DNA of 64,000 nt from Kaistia soli DSM 19436 (GTDB taxonomy: Bacteria; Pseudomonadota; Alphaproteobacteria; Rhizobiales; Kaistiaceae). The stretch spans positions 434,001-498,000 of the forward strand of contig NZ_FQUP01000001.1 in the NCBI RefSeq assembly GCF_900129325.1, in the 5' to 3' direction. Shown piece by piece: positions 1 through 8,189 of this stretch. The stretch's first letter is position 1. The number at the start of each line of letters is the position of its first letter. The translations under genes and the position numbers were made by a program. The notes below the pieces were generated by a model. The model worked only from the letters and a program-made list of their open reading frames with translations. It had not been told where the DNA came from and did no database searches.

Positions 1-71
1 GCCATCGACACACCACCAAGGTTCCGGCGCTGACGCAGCGAAGACTGCGCGGCGCAGGGAGGAGAACGGCC

Positions 72-1634
72 ATGACGACGCTCAAGGACAGTTACGACAT
101 CATCATCATCGGCGCCGGAGTCGGGGGCGGCGCGCTGGCGAACAGCCTCGCCGCACCTGGCCGCGACATCCTGATGATCGAGCGCGGCACGCGGCTGCCG
201 CGCGAACCGGACAACTGGAGCGTCGATGCCGTCTTTCACAAGCGCAAATACGCGGCGAAGGAGCAATGGCGCGACAAGAACGGCGCCCTCTTCAGTCCCG
301 GCACCTATTATTATGTCGGCGGTAACTCGAAGTTCTTCGGCGCGGCGACGGTGCGCTTCCGCAAGGAGGATTTCGCTGAGCTGCAGCACGAGGCAGGCGT
401 CGCGCCGGCCTGGCCCGTTTCCTACGACGTGTTCGAACCCTATTACGCCCGCGCCGAGAAGCTCATGGGCACCCATGGCGAGGCCGGCCTCGATCCGATC
501 GAACCGCCGCGCTCCGGCCCTATGCCCTATCCGGCGATCGGTCACGAGCCGGAAATCGCCGCCTTCGACACGAAGCTCCGCGCCCGCGGTCTCCGGCCGT
601 TCCCGCTGCCGATCGCGATCGACTATCACAATGGCGGCGCCTGCGCGCGTTGCATGACCTGCGACGGCTTTGCCTGCAAGATCGGTGCGAAGGGCGATGC
701 GGAGGTGCGGCTGATCAATCCGGCGCTCGCCAAGGGCGGCGTCACTCTGATCACCGAGACCTACGTCCGCCGATTGATCACCGACGCGTCCGGCAAGCGT
801 GTCGTCGCCGTGGAGATCGAGCGCGATGGCGTGGTGAGCACGATTACGGGCGGGACTTTCATTTGCTCGGCCGGCGCGATTAATTCATCGGCCCTCCTGC
901 TGCGCTCCGCGAATGACAAGCACCCAAAGGGGCTCGGCAACAACGCCTCCGACCAGCTCGGCCGCAACTACATGGCGCACAACAACACCGCCATGATGGC
1001 GGTGAACCCGCTCAGGAAGAACCGCGTCAAGTTTCAGAAGTCGATGGCGATCAACGACTTCTACCTCGCCAACAAGGAGCGGCCGTATCCGCTCGGCAAC
1101 GTCCAGGGCCTCGGCAAGCTGCAGTCTGGCATGCTGACCGCCAACCTGCCCTGGGCGCCGGACTGGCTGATGGCGCTGTTCGCCGAGCGCAGTGTCGACT
1201 GGTGGCTGATGTCCGAGGATCTGCCGGACCCGAACAACCGCGTCACCGTCGATCCCGACGGGCATATCCGCCTCAGCTATACCGAGAACAACCTGAAGTC
1301 GCATGGAGAGCTGGTGAAGGTGTGGAGCCGGCATATGCGCGCGCTCGGCTATCCGATCATCATCACGCAGAAGATGGACATCAAGGTTTCGATGCATCAG
1401 TGCGGCACCGCGCGCTTCGGCACCGACCCGGCGACCTCGGTGCTCGATACCAACTGCAAGGTCTGGGATATCGACAATCTCTATGTCGTCGATGCCTCGT
1501 TCCTGCCGTCCTCGACTGGCTTCAACCCCTCGCTGACCATCGTGGCGCAGGCGCTGCGGACCGGGGAGCATCTGTTGAAGCAGATCGGCGAAAATTCTAC
1601 GGTCGAGGCATCAGGCCGCCAGGACGCTGCCTGA
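72..1634 (+). CDS. GMC-family FAD-dependent oxidoreductase
   Basis: A 520-residue flavoenzyme of the glucose-methanol-choline family, which oxidises hydroxyl groups on sugars or alcohols; the substrate cannot be read from sequence. An FAD-binding Rossmann motif (IIIIGAGVGGG) lies at about residues 10-20. The family's C-terminal half follows, with MHQCGTARFG near 441-450 (candidate catalytic His) and SSTGFNPSLTIVAQAL near 480-495 (Asn of the active-site pair). A four-cysteine patch (CARCMTCDGFAC) near 191-203 recalls sugar-dehydrogenase-type GMC enzymes and might bind metal, but this is inference. A strong ribosome site (GGGAGGAG) precedes the ATG by about 7 bases. The SDR gene follows after 44 bases, so both probably act in one sugar or polyol oxidation route. 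Bases 1-71 hold only this leader; a short frame closing at 31-33 may be the end of an upstream gene. Confidence 0.9.
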   Translation: MTTLKDSYDIIIIGAGVGGGALANSLAAPGRDILMIERGTRLPREPDNWSVDAVFHKRKYAAKEQWRDKNGALFSPGTYYYVGGNSKFFGAATVRFRKEDFAELQHEAGVAPAWPVSYDVFEPYYARAEKLMGTHGEAGLDPIEPPRSGPMPYPAIGHEPEIAAFDTKLRARGLRPFPLPIAIDYHNGGACARCMTCDGFACKIGAKGDAEVRLINPALAKGGVTLITETYVRRLITDASGKRVVAVEIERDGVVSTITGGTFICSAGAINSSALLLRSANDKHPKGLGNNASDQLGRNYMAHNNTAMMAVNPLRKNRVKFQKSMAINDFYLANKERPYPLGNVQGLGKLQSGMLTANLPWAPDWLMALFAERSVDWWLMSEDLPDPNNRVTVDPDGHIRLSYTENNLKSHGELVKVWSRHMRALGYPIIITQKMDIKVSMHQCGTARFGTDPATSVLDTNCKVWDIDNLYVVDASFLPSSTGFNPSLTIVAQALRTGEHLLKQIGENSTVEASGRQDAA

Positions 1635-1678
1635 CAAACACACGACAATCTGCAGTTTATTCGGGAGGAAACTGAAAC

Positions 1679-2473
1679 ATGGCAGCCCCGCGCGATTATA
1701 CGCGTCTGTTCGACCTCACCGGCCGCAAGGCCATCGTCACCGGCGGCTCGCGCGGCATCGGCCGTGCGCTGAGCGAAGCCTTGGCAGCGCAGGGCGCCGA
1801 CATTGCCATCGTCGTACGGTCGTCGACCGAACTTGCCGAGGAACTTGCCGCCGAGCTGAACGCCAAGGGCGGCGACAGCTTCGTGATCCAGGCCGACGTA
1901 TCCGTGGAAGCCGATGTCGAGCGCATGGCGCAGGAGGTTGCCGCGCGCTGGGGCCGTGTCGACATCCTCGTCAACAATGCCGGCATCATCATTCCCGGCA
2001 ATGCCGAGGACTACAGCCTCGCAAACTGGCGCGAGACGATGAGCGTCAATCTCGACGGCCTCTTCCTGGTCAGCCGTGAGATCGGCAAGATGATGATCGC
2101 GCAGAAAAGCGGCTCGATCATCAATATCGGTTCGATGTCCGGCCGCATCGTCAACTGGCCATTCCGCCAGGCCGCCTACAATGTCTCGAAGGCTGGTGTG
2201 CATATGATGACCAAGGCTTTCGCCACTGAATGGGCGGAACACAATATCCGCGTCAACGCCCTCGCCCCCGGCTACATCATGACGGAACTCACGCAGGAAG
2301 TGCTTCGCGAGCATCCCGAAGTCGCGACCAATCACTGGGCCAAGGACGCGGTGATGAACCGGCTCGGCACGGTGGATGAGCTCGCCGGCTCAGTCGTCTA
2401 CCTCGCCAGCGACGCCGCTTCGTTTACAACCGGCGAGGTCATCACGGTGGATGGCGGCCTGACGCTGCGCTGA
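1679..2473 (+). CDS. SDR-family oxidoreductase
   Basis: A 264-residue classical short-chain dehydrogenase/reductase using NAD(P)H. The glycine-rich cofactor motif TGGSRGIG is at residues 21-28, NNAG is near 99-102, the catalytic Ser lies in INIGSMSG near 146, and the YNVSK Tyr/Lys pair is near 167-171. The C-terminal end VITVDGGLTLR is typical. Overall it resembles gluconate 5-dehydrogenase and 2-deoxy-D-gluconate 3-dehydrogenase types, but substrate assignment is not safe. GGGAGGAAAC upstream gives a good ribosome site. It is co-directional with the GMC oxidoreductase 44 bases upstream, suggesting sequential oxidation and reduction of a sugar or polyol. Confidence 0.9.
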   Translation: MAAPRDYTRLFDLTGRKAIVTGGSRGIGRALSEALAAQGADIAIVVRSSTELAEELAAELNAKGGDSFVIQADVSVEADVERMAQEVAARWGRVDILVNNAGIIIPGNAEDYSLANWRETMSVNLDGLFLVSREIGKMMIAQKSGSIINIGSMSGRIVNWPFRQAAYNVSKAGVHMMTKAFATEWAEHNIRVNALAPGYIMTELTQEVLREHPEVATNHWAKDAVMNRLGTVDELAGSVVYLASDAASFTTGEVITVDGGLTLR

Positions 2474-2547
2474 GCGACGGCGAACGCGGTCAGAACCCGG
2501 CGAGCGAAGGCCGAATTAGCTGAAGGCGTCGACTGTCGTGCATAGTG

Positions 2548-2571
2548 GAGGCCGGACGGGGGTCCGGCCTC
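2548..2571 (+). terminator. Hairpin after the GMC/SDR pair
   Basis: A perfect 10-bp stem (GAGGCCGGAC at 2548-2557 with GTCCGGCCTC at 2562-2571) around a GGGG loop lies 75 bases after the SDR stop. There is no T run, so this is a plausible but non-canonical terminator. Confidence 0.5.
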
Positions 2572-2636
2572 TCCCACGGAACTCTCCTCGCGCCGTGGAC
2601 AACACCGACGCGGCTGGTTGACTCTGCCTGGAATGA

Positions 2637-2651
2637 GAACAAAATAGGAAC
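2637..2651 (-). promoter_or_regulatory. LexA (SOS) box, GTTC-N7-GTTC
   Basis: GAACAAAATAGGAAC on the plus strand is GTTC-N7-GTTC on the minus strand, the direct-repeat LexA operator of alphaproteobacteria. It lies 24 bases upstream of the 70-aa reading frame starting at 2676. A TTGACT at 2618-2623 could be the -35 element, which would place the box over the -10 region. Confidence 0.75.
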
Positions 2652-2675
2652 ATCTTCTCATTTGGAACGGACATC

Positions 2676-2888
2676 ATGGGCGCATCCAGCACGGGCAGAA
2701 CGGCCAATACGGTTGATCACGATCAGGCGGCGCTCGATGAACGGATCGACGACATCATCGCGATGCATGACGGCGATTGGCGTGCCGCACTCGAAACACT
2801 GCTGATCGTTGCGGACGCACGGGCCGAGACGATCAGCTTCGGCTATGTGCGGGGCCGAGCTCCGGGACTGCCGCTTTCAAGCGACTGA
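2676..2888 (+). CDS. Small conserved protein, predicted SOS-regulated
   Basis: A 70-residue soluble acidic protein without signal peptide or membrane segment. The core, roughly residues 18-55 (DERIDDIIAMHDGDWRAALETL and after), is predicted helical. It resembles short rhizobial proteins with a D-x-R-I-D...M-H-x-G-D-x-R-A-A pattern that databases often mislabel as 'dehydrogenase'; this resemblance is from memory and not checked. The last 12 residues (RAPGLPLSSD) look unstructured. The ATG has a modest upstream purine tract (GGAACGG). A perfect LexA box 24 bases upstream predicts induction by DNA damage. Function unknown. Confidence 0.7.
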   Translation: MGASSTGRTANTVDHDQAALDERIDDIIAMHDGDWRAALETLLIVADARAETISFGYVRGRAPGLPLSSD

Positions 2889-2896
2889 CGCTGCCG

Positions 2897-3145
2897 TCAG
2901 CCCGAAGGTTGCGCGGTGCCTTCATCATCGTCGCCGGGCGACGGGAACATGCCAGACCCGATGGTAGCATCTTCATTGATGAGGTCGGGACGGGCATGCG
3001 GACCTGCGCTCGGCAGATCGCTGCCCTCGCGGCTCTCATGCTGCTCGGCATCTTGCCAGAATTCCTCGGCCCGCCCCGCTGGCGCGCCGGCCTGCTGCCA
3101 AAGAAAATAGGCCCGCTCGCGGATACGTTCGTCGCGTGATGCCAT
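2897..3145 (-). CDS. DUF2934 domain protein
   Basis: An 82-residue hydrophilic protein. Its N-terminal 35 residues (ERIRERAYFLWQQAGAP...RAEEFWQDAE) match the short DUF2934 helical motif common in rhizobia, followed by an acidic, probably disordered tail. Two ATG codons stand side by side (3148 and 3145); AAGGAGG sits 5 bases before the second, so 3145 is preferred. The gene converges on the 70-aa SOS-boxed gene with only 8 bases between stops. No biochemical role is known for the family. Confidence 0.75.
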   Translation of the reverse strand: MASRDERIRERAYFLWQQAGAPAGRAEEFWQDAEQHESREGSDLPSAGPHARPDLINEDATIGSGMFPSPGDDDEGTAQPSG

Positions 3146-3207
3146 CATTGCCTCCTTGTGCGGTGTCGTACCGCGTCAAAGGATCAATGCCGGCCGCAGC
3201 GCAAAGT

Positions 3208-3975
3208 TCAGACGCCGAGCTTTTCCAACGCGGCGTCGAGGCCTTCCGGTGAAAAGTCGAAGGTGACGGTCTTGCCGTTCTTCAGCACGATCTCGGTCGA
3301 GACCCGCTTGGAATTCCTGAGCAGAGTGACGAAGTCGTCGGCAAGCCGCGCCCTCACCTGGCAGGAATGGGCGCCGCAGCCAGAATAGGGAACGGTCTTC
3401 GGCTGGCCGTCGCCCATGATGAGCACCATGCCGCGCGACACGAGCACGCCAGTCGGCACGGTCCAGATGCCGTAGAGGCCGCTATCGCTGTGCTGGATGG
3501 TCCAGGACGTTTCAACTGTCGGGTCGTCCGCCTGGGTGAGCGCCTGCGACGCGGTGCAGAAGCGGTCGCCCTCGCCGTCGCACGCCGCAGACCAACCTTC
3601 TCGGACCTGCATCGGCATCGACTGTGACACGGCGCGGGGAGGTGAGGGAATCTCGGCAGAGGACGCCAACGCGGCCTGCTGCGGCTGCACGACCGACCCG
3701 GTTTCCACCAGATCGAGATCGGTGGCGCGGTGCCTCAACGGAGCCGAAGGATCGACGAGGCGGATGTCGGAGGAACGGGGCTGAGCCGCAACCACCACCG
3801 GCGCAGCCCCCGCCTCTTCGCCGGAACCCAGCAGTTGTCGGGCGGCCTGGAGGGTGTCGTCGGACTGCCAAAGCACGACGGCCACCAGAAGGGCAACGAC
3901 CGTCAGACCCTCGACGACTCGGTAAAAAGTCGATCGCGGGTCGGGCTGGTCCAGTTCTTCGAAAGAATCGCTCAT
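3208..3975 (-). CDS. Invasion-associated locus B (IalB)-like protein, membrane anchored
   Basis: A 255-residue protein with a short cytoplasmic N-terminus, one membrane segment at about residues 22-41 (VVEGLTVVALLVAVVLW), a Pro/Ala/Ser-rich linker to about 125, and a C-terminal IalB-type domain. That domain shows the family pattern: W..AC, a paired FC, IWTVPTGVLVSRGMVL, a CGAHSC cysteine pair, and a closing F..EGLDAAL helix. The cysteines probably form disulfides in the periplasm. IalB was named from Bartonella, where it aids erythrocyte invasion, but homologues occur in many free-living rhizobia, so a virulence role should not be assumed. Bases 3976-4218 behind it are non-coding with no feature I can name. 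Confidence 0.75.
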   Translation of the reverse strand: MSDSFEELDQPDPRSTFYRVVEGLTVVALLVAVVLWQSDDTLQAARQLLGSGEEAGAAPVVVAAQPRSSDIRLVDPSAPLRHRATDLDLVETGSVVQPQQAALASSAEIPSPPRAVSQSMPMQVREGWSAACDGEGDRFCTASQALTQADDPTVETSWTIQHSDSGLYGIWTVPTGVLVSRGMVLIMGDGQPKTVPYSGCGAHSCQVRARLADDFVTLLRNSKRVSTEIVLKNGKTVTFDFSPEGLDAALEKLGV

Positions 3976-4218
3976 GTCGCGGCTTCAATCCTGCCAAGCT
4001 GCGGGATCAAGCATCGGTAATCATGATTAATATTTGCTTGATGGCGCCGATGGCGGTTGCGAACGCGGCCGTCGGCAGCGCGAGCGAGTCGGCCGCATCA
4101 TCACGCTGGAGCAGCCTTGAGCGCTTCGCCGGCATCAGCTTTCGCAAGGTCGCAGCAGCGCTCCGCGGCCGGCATCAGTAGGCCGCCGGCCATGAACCCT
4201 ATGACGTCCGATACTCAC

Positions 4219-6510
4219 TCAGGCGCCACGGCGTGGAGCCAGCAGGGTCAGCGCGTTGATGGTAACCAGAACGGTCGCTCCGGTGTCGGCCAGGATGGCC
4301 GGCCAGAGCCCGGTGATGCCGAGAATCGTCGTGACAAGGAACACGGCCTTCAGGCCGAGCGCGATGACGATGTTCTGATGGATCTTCGCCATGGTGCGCC
4401 GCGCCAGTCGAATCAGACGAGCGACATCGCCGATACGGCTGTTGAGGATCGCGGCATCAGCCGTGTCGAGCGCGACGTCGGTGCCCCCGCCCATGGCGAT
4501 GCCGACATCGGCGGCCGCCAGCGCCGGCGCGTCGTTGATGCCATCGCCGATCTTGGCCACATGAAAGCCGGCAGCACGCAGCTCTGTCACGATCCGCTGC
4601 TTGTCCTCGGGGAGAAGCTCGGCGCGCACCTCGATGCCCATTTCTCCGCCGACGCGTGTGGCTGCCCGGACATTGTCGCCCGTCAGCATGATCGCGCCGA
4701 TACCCATCCGCGCCAGTTCCTGAAGCCCGGCCTGCGCATCCGGCCTTGCGCCGTCACGGATCGCGACGAGGCCGAGCGGCTCGCCATCCGCCATCAGAAC
4801 CGAGACGCTGTCACCAGCCGCGGCCATGGCCTCGGCCTTCACGCGCGTCGCATCATCCAACGAGACGCGATCCGCGCCCGCCGACAACCCGCCGAAGAAG
4901 AGGGCGCGTCCGCCGATCCGCCCTGCGACGCCTTTGCCAGGAACGGCCGTCGCATCCTCCGCTGAGGGCGGCGTGATGCCCGCTTCGGCCGCGCGAGCGA
5001 GGATCGCCTTGGCGAGGGGATGGCTCGAGCCGGCCTCGATCCCCGCTGCGAGTGTCAGCAGTTCGGTCTCATCGGTGGTCCCAAACGGAACAAGCGCGCT
5101 CACGACGGGGCGGCCGAGCGTCAGCGTGCCCGTCTTGTCGAAGGCGACGCGATTGATCGCTGCCAAGCGCTCGAGAACGGCACCACCCTTCATCAGCAGT
5201 CCCTGCCGCGCTCCAGCAGCCAGACCTGCCGCGATGGCCGCCGGCGTCGAGATCACCAGCGCACAAGGGCAGCCGATCAGCAGGATCGCGAGGCCCTTGT
5301 ATATCCATTCATCCCAGGAGCCGCCGAGGAGAAGCGGCGGCAGCACGGCGACGAGCGCGCCGGCGACCAGGACTCCGGGCGTGTAGACCCGCGCGAAGCG
5401 ATCGATGAAGCGCTCCATCGGCGCCTTCGATTCCTGCGCTTCCTCGACGAGGCGAACGATGCGGGCAATCGTATTATCCGTCGCCGCCGCCGTCACTTCG
5501 ACGCGCAGCAAGCCGTCGGCATTGATCGTGCCAGCGAAGACCGCATCGCCTTCGGCCTTGCGCTTCGGAACGCTCTCGCCCGTAACCGTCGCCTCGTCGA
5601 TGGCGCTCGTCCCGCTGAGAATGAGGCCGTCGGCAGCGATCCGGTCGCCCGGCCGCACGCGGATGATATTGCCAACCGCAAGCGCATTGGCGGGAACGGC
5701 CTTGGTTCCCTCCCCGACCTCGAGCAGTGCTGTCTCCGGCAAAAGATCTGAGAGCGCGCGGATGCTGGAGCGCGCGCGCCGGGCGGCGGCACCTTCCAGC
5801 ATCTCGCCGATCAGGAACAGGAAGACGACCATGGCCGCTTCTTCGCTGGCGCCGATGGCGACCGCGCCGACCGCTGCGATGGTCATGAGCGTCTCGATCG
5901 AGAACGGGCTGCCGAAGCGTGCCGCCATGAAGGCGCGGCGGGCAATTGGTACAAGGCCGACCAGCATGGCGAGTGCGAACGGCCAGTGGCCGAGCGCCGG
6001 GAAAGCCAGCATGACGCCATAGGCGGCGACGATCGCCAGTCCAGCAGCGATGGTCAGCCGCGCCTTCCGCGTCTTCCACCAGGGGGCCCCTGCCGCTTCG
6101 TCCTCGTCGTCGTGGCCGTGCAGCCCCGCCGGCGCAGCAGCCGCGGGCGCGTCATGGTCGTGGTCGCCATGATCATGCCCCGCGTGGTCATGATCATGGG
6201 CACCATGATCGTGGCCGGAGTGATCGTGATCCGAATGGTCATGTGTCGGCGCCGGCGCTGTCGGAACGGCAGCGCTGCGTCCGGCTATGCGCGCAGCGCT
6301 GTAGCCGAGCAGTCCGACATCGCGCGTCACCGCGCTCTCGATCACCGTCTCGCTGCGGCGCGCGACCGTCATCGTGCCTGCGGCCACTGAAACCGAGACT
6401 TCGACGACGCCGTCGATCCGGCGCACCGCCTTGTCGATCTTGGCTGCGCAGGCGGCGCAATCCATGCCGCCGATGCGGTAGCGCTCCTCGGTCGTCAGTG
6501 GCGCGTTCAT
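4219..6510 (-). CDS. zntA: Heavy-metal translocating P1B-type ATPase (Zn/Cd/Pb exporter)
   Basis: A 763-residue inner-membrane pump that exports Zn2+, Cd2+ or Pb2+ using ATP. Residues 15-21 carry the GMDCAAC metal site of an N-terminal HMA domain. Residues 90-138 form a linker with about 15 His alternating with Asp. Then come the membrane domain, TGES (about 305), the CPC membrane metal site (about 414, GCPCALVIS), the phosphorylated Asp in DKTGTL (about 457), the SSHPLA motif, and GDGINDAPAL (about 653). CPC plus the MerR neighbour favours the ZntA/CadA class. I start it at 6510 (MNAPLTTEER), where GAGAGG lies upstream, rather than at the earlier in-frame ATG at 6534. It is transcribed divergently from the MerR gene through a 19-bp-spaced promoter. 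Confidence 0.93.
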   Translation of the reverse strand: MNAPLTTEERYRIGGMDCAACAAKIDKAVRRIDGVVEVSVSVAAGTMTVARRSETVIESAVTRDVGLLGYSAARIAGRSAAVPTAPAPTHDHSDHDHSGHDHGAHDHDHAGHDHGDHDHDAPAAAAPAGLHGHDDEDEAAGAPWWKTRKARLTIAAGLAIVAAYGVMLAFPALGHWPFALAMLVGLVPIARRAFMAARFGSPFSIETLMTIAAVGAVAIGASEEAAMVVFLFLIGEMLEGAAARRARSSIRALSDLLPETALLEVGEGTKAVPANALAVGNIIRVRPGDRIAADGLILSGTSAIDEATVTGESVPKRKAEGDAVFAGTINADGLLRVEVTAAATDNTIARIVRLVEEAQESKAPMERFIDRFARVYTPGVLVAGALVAVLPPLLLGGSWDEWIYKGLAILLIGCPCALVISTPAAIAAGLAAGARQGLLMKGGAVLERLAAINRVAFDKTGTLTLGRPVVSALVPFGTTDETELLTLAAGIEAGSSHPLAKAILARAAEAGITPPSAEDATAVPGKGVAGRIGGRALFFGGLSAGADRVSLDDATRVKAEAMAAAGDSVSVLMADGEPLGLVAIRDGARPDAQAGLQELARMGIGAIMLTGDNVRAATRVGGEMGIEVRAELLPEDKQRIVTELRAAGFHVAKIGDGINDAPALAAADVGIAMGGGTDVALDTADAAILNSRIGDVARLIRLARRTMAKIHQNIVIALGLKAVFLVTTILGITGLWPAILADTGATVLVTINALTLLAPRRGA

Positions 6511-6546
6511 GACAATGCCTCTCGTCCCTTGCATCCGTATGAGGAG

Positions 6547-6577
6547 AGGCTAAATGCTCAAGCGACTAGAGGATCAA
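6547..6577 (-). promoter_or_regulatory. MerR-type promoter and operator for the metal ATPase
   Basis: On the minus strand a -35 (TTGATC, 6572-6577) and a -10 (TAGCCT, 6547-6552) are separated by 19 bases, the over-long spacing typical of MerR-family activation. Between them lies the imperfect inverted repeat CTCTAG-TCG-CTTGAG (6557-6571), close to ZntR/CadR/PbrR operators. Metal-bound regulator would twist the DNA to align the two elements. Confidence 0.8.
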
Positions 6578-6590
6578 GTGGGAAAATCAC

Positions 6591-7013
6591 ATGCGTGCCG
6601 TCTCGATCGGTGCCGTCGCCAAGGCAACTGGCGTCAAGGTGCCAACCATCCGCTACTATGAAGACGTCGGCCTGCTGCCGGTCGCCGACCGGACCGACAG
6701 CAACCGGCGGACCTATGATGCCGCGACGATCAGCAGGCTGCGTTTCATCCGCCACGCGCGCGACCTCGGCTTCGCCGTCGAGGCGATCCGCCAGTTGCTC
6801 GATCTCTCGGACCAGCCCGACCGGTCCTGCCAGGAAGTCGATTCGATCGCGCGCCTTCACCTTGCGGATATCGACGAGAAGATTGCGCGGCTGACGGCGC
6901 TAAGGGCCGAGGTCAAGCGCATGGTCGATGACGGTGAACACGGCCGCGTCGCCGAATGCCGCGTCATCGAGGTGCTTGGCGACCATACGGCCTGCCTGCA
7001 CGAGGCACACTGA
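6591..7013 (+). CDS. MerR-family metal-responsive regulator (ZntR/CadR type)
   Basis: A 140-residue regulator. Residues 1-70 are the MerR winged helix-turn-helix (IGAVAKATGVKVPTIRYYE, then GLL and the RRTY wing). About residues 75-115 form the dimerisation helix, and the C-terminus is a metal loop. Cys80, Cys123 and Cys135 with His132, His137 and His140 fit the ZntR/CadR/PbrR pattern, in which the equivalent cysteines bind Zn2+, Cd2+ or Pb2+. Which metal is sensed cannot be decided from sequence. It is divergent from the P-type ATPase and should activate it from the operator at 6557-6571, probably also limiting its own expression since the two promoters overlap. Confidence 0.9.
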   Translation: MRAVSIGAVAKATGVKVPTIRYYEDVGLLPVADRTDSNRRTYDAATISRLRFIRHARDLGFAVEAIRQLLDLSDQPDRSCQEVDSIARLHLADIDEKIARLTALRAEVKRMVDDGEHGRVAECRVIEVLGDHTACLHEAH

Positions 7014-7022
7014 TTATGAAAT

Positions 7023-7061
7023 CCGTTGTGCGCGCTGCCCGGCCGGGAGCGCGCACAACGG
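7023..7061. terminator. Bidirectional hairpin between merR and the SMP-30 gene
   Basis: A perfect 14-bp stem (CCGTTGTGCGCGCT at 7023-7036 with AGCGCGCACAACGG at 7048-7061) encloses an 11-base loop that can itself fold. It sits between two convergent genes and probably ends both transcripts, although neither side carries a long T tract. Confidence 0.7.
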
Positions 7062-7072
7062 GATCGGATCGC

Positions 7073-7996
7073 TCAAACCTTCGGGCGCAATGCTCCTTGG
7101 GTGTTGAGATAGACCGAATAGAGGCTGGTCGTGCCGCAGATATAGAGGCGGTTACGCTTCCGTCCGCCGAAGGTGACGTTGGCCACCACCTCGGGGATGA
7201 GGATCTTGCCGATCAGCGTTCCGTCGGGCGCGAAGCAATGAACGCCATCGGCGGCCGAACTCCAGATATTGCCGTGGATGTCGATGCGGAAGCCGTCGAA
7301 GAGCCCGTTGTCGCAGGTCGCGAAGCGCCGTCCCGCGCTAACGCTGCGGCCATCCGGCGCCACGTGATAGACGCGGATATCCGGCGAGCAGTCCGGCTTG
7401 TGCGTGAGGCCGGTGTCGGCAACGTAGAGCAGCTTCTCATCCGGCGAGAAGGCGAGCCCGTTCGGTCTCACCATGTCGGTGACCACTGCCGCTACGGCAC
7501 CGTTGATCGGGTCGATGCGATAGACGTTGCAGGCGCCGATTTCCGAGATGGCGTGATCGCCCTCGTATTCGCCGTCGATGCCGTAGGTTGGATCGGTGAA
7601 CCAGATCGAACCATCGGACTTCACGACGACGTCGTTCGGTGAATTGAGCTTCTTGCCTTCGAATCGATCGGCAAGAATGCGGCGCGAGCCATCATGCTCG
7701 ATTCGCGTCACGGCGCGGCCCCGATGCTCGCAGGCAATCAACCGGCCCTCGAGATCGACCGTATGGCCGTTCTGATTGTTGCAGGGAGCCGAGAAGACGG
7801 AGACCGAGCCATCGGTCTCATCAAAGCGCAGCAGCCGGTCATTGGGGATATCGGACCAGATCAGATATTTCCCGGCCGGAAAATAAGCCGGCCCCTCGGC
7901 CCAGCGGCTTCCGGTCCACAGCTTCTCGATATGCACGTTGCCCATGGCATAGCGGCGGAACCGCTCGTCCAGCACCTTGAATTCCTTGTCGAGCAT
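7073..7996 (-). CDS. SMP-30/gluconolactonase family protein
   Basis: A 307-residue predicted six-bladed beta-propeller hydrolase of the SMP-30/gluconolactonase/LRE family, which opens sugar lactones. Family signposts are visible: WAEGPAY near 32-38 (metal-binding Glu), [28 protein letters not shown] near 120-137 (metal-binding Asn and blade turn), and [19 protein letters not shown] near 180-200 (second metal Asn, catalytic Asp region). No signal peptide is seen, so it is probably cytoplasmic. It is a single-gene unit; the GMC/SDR pair 5 kb away would suit a lactonase partner, but linkage is speculative. Confidence 0.87.
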   Translation of the reverse strand: MLDKEFKVLDERFRRYAMGNVHIEKLWTGSRWAEGPAYFPAGKYLIWSDIPNDRLLRFDETDGSVSVFSAPCNNQNGHTVDLEGRLIACEHRGRAVTRIEHDGSRRILADRFEGKKLNSPNDVVVKSDGSIWFTDPTYGIDGEYEGDHAISEIGACNVYRIDPINGAVAAVVTDMVRPNGLAFSPDEKLLYVADTGLTHKPDCSPDIRVYHVAPDGRSVSAGRRFATCDNGLFDGFRIDIHGNIWSSAADGVHCFAPDGTLIGKILIPEVVANVTFGGRKRNRLYICGTTSLYSVYLNTQGALRPKV

Positions 7997-8189
7997 GGTT
8001 CCTCCGGCTCGTTTAGCTCCCGCGCCGGAGCATAGTGCGTGCTATTGCGTTTGGAAGAGGCAACGTCGCCGCGAAGGCCTTGCGAGAGGTCAATCACCCA
8101 TCGGCGACAGACTGTTCACTGCAAGGGCGCTTCCCCTCGCGCCCCTAACAGACGAAACAAGCCTTATCAAACCAAAGGGACTGCAATTC

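Noticed and set aside
4024-4181. Short plus-strand frame in the gap between the IalB-like gene and the P-type ATPase
   Set aside because: No ribosome site, low-complexity Ala/Ser composition and no similarity; the gap is treated as non-coding.
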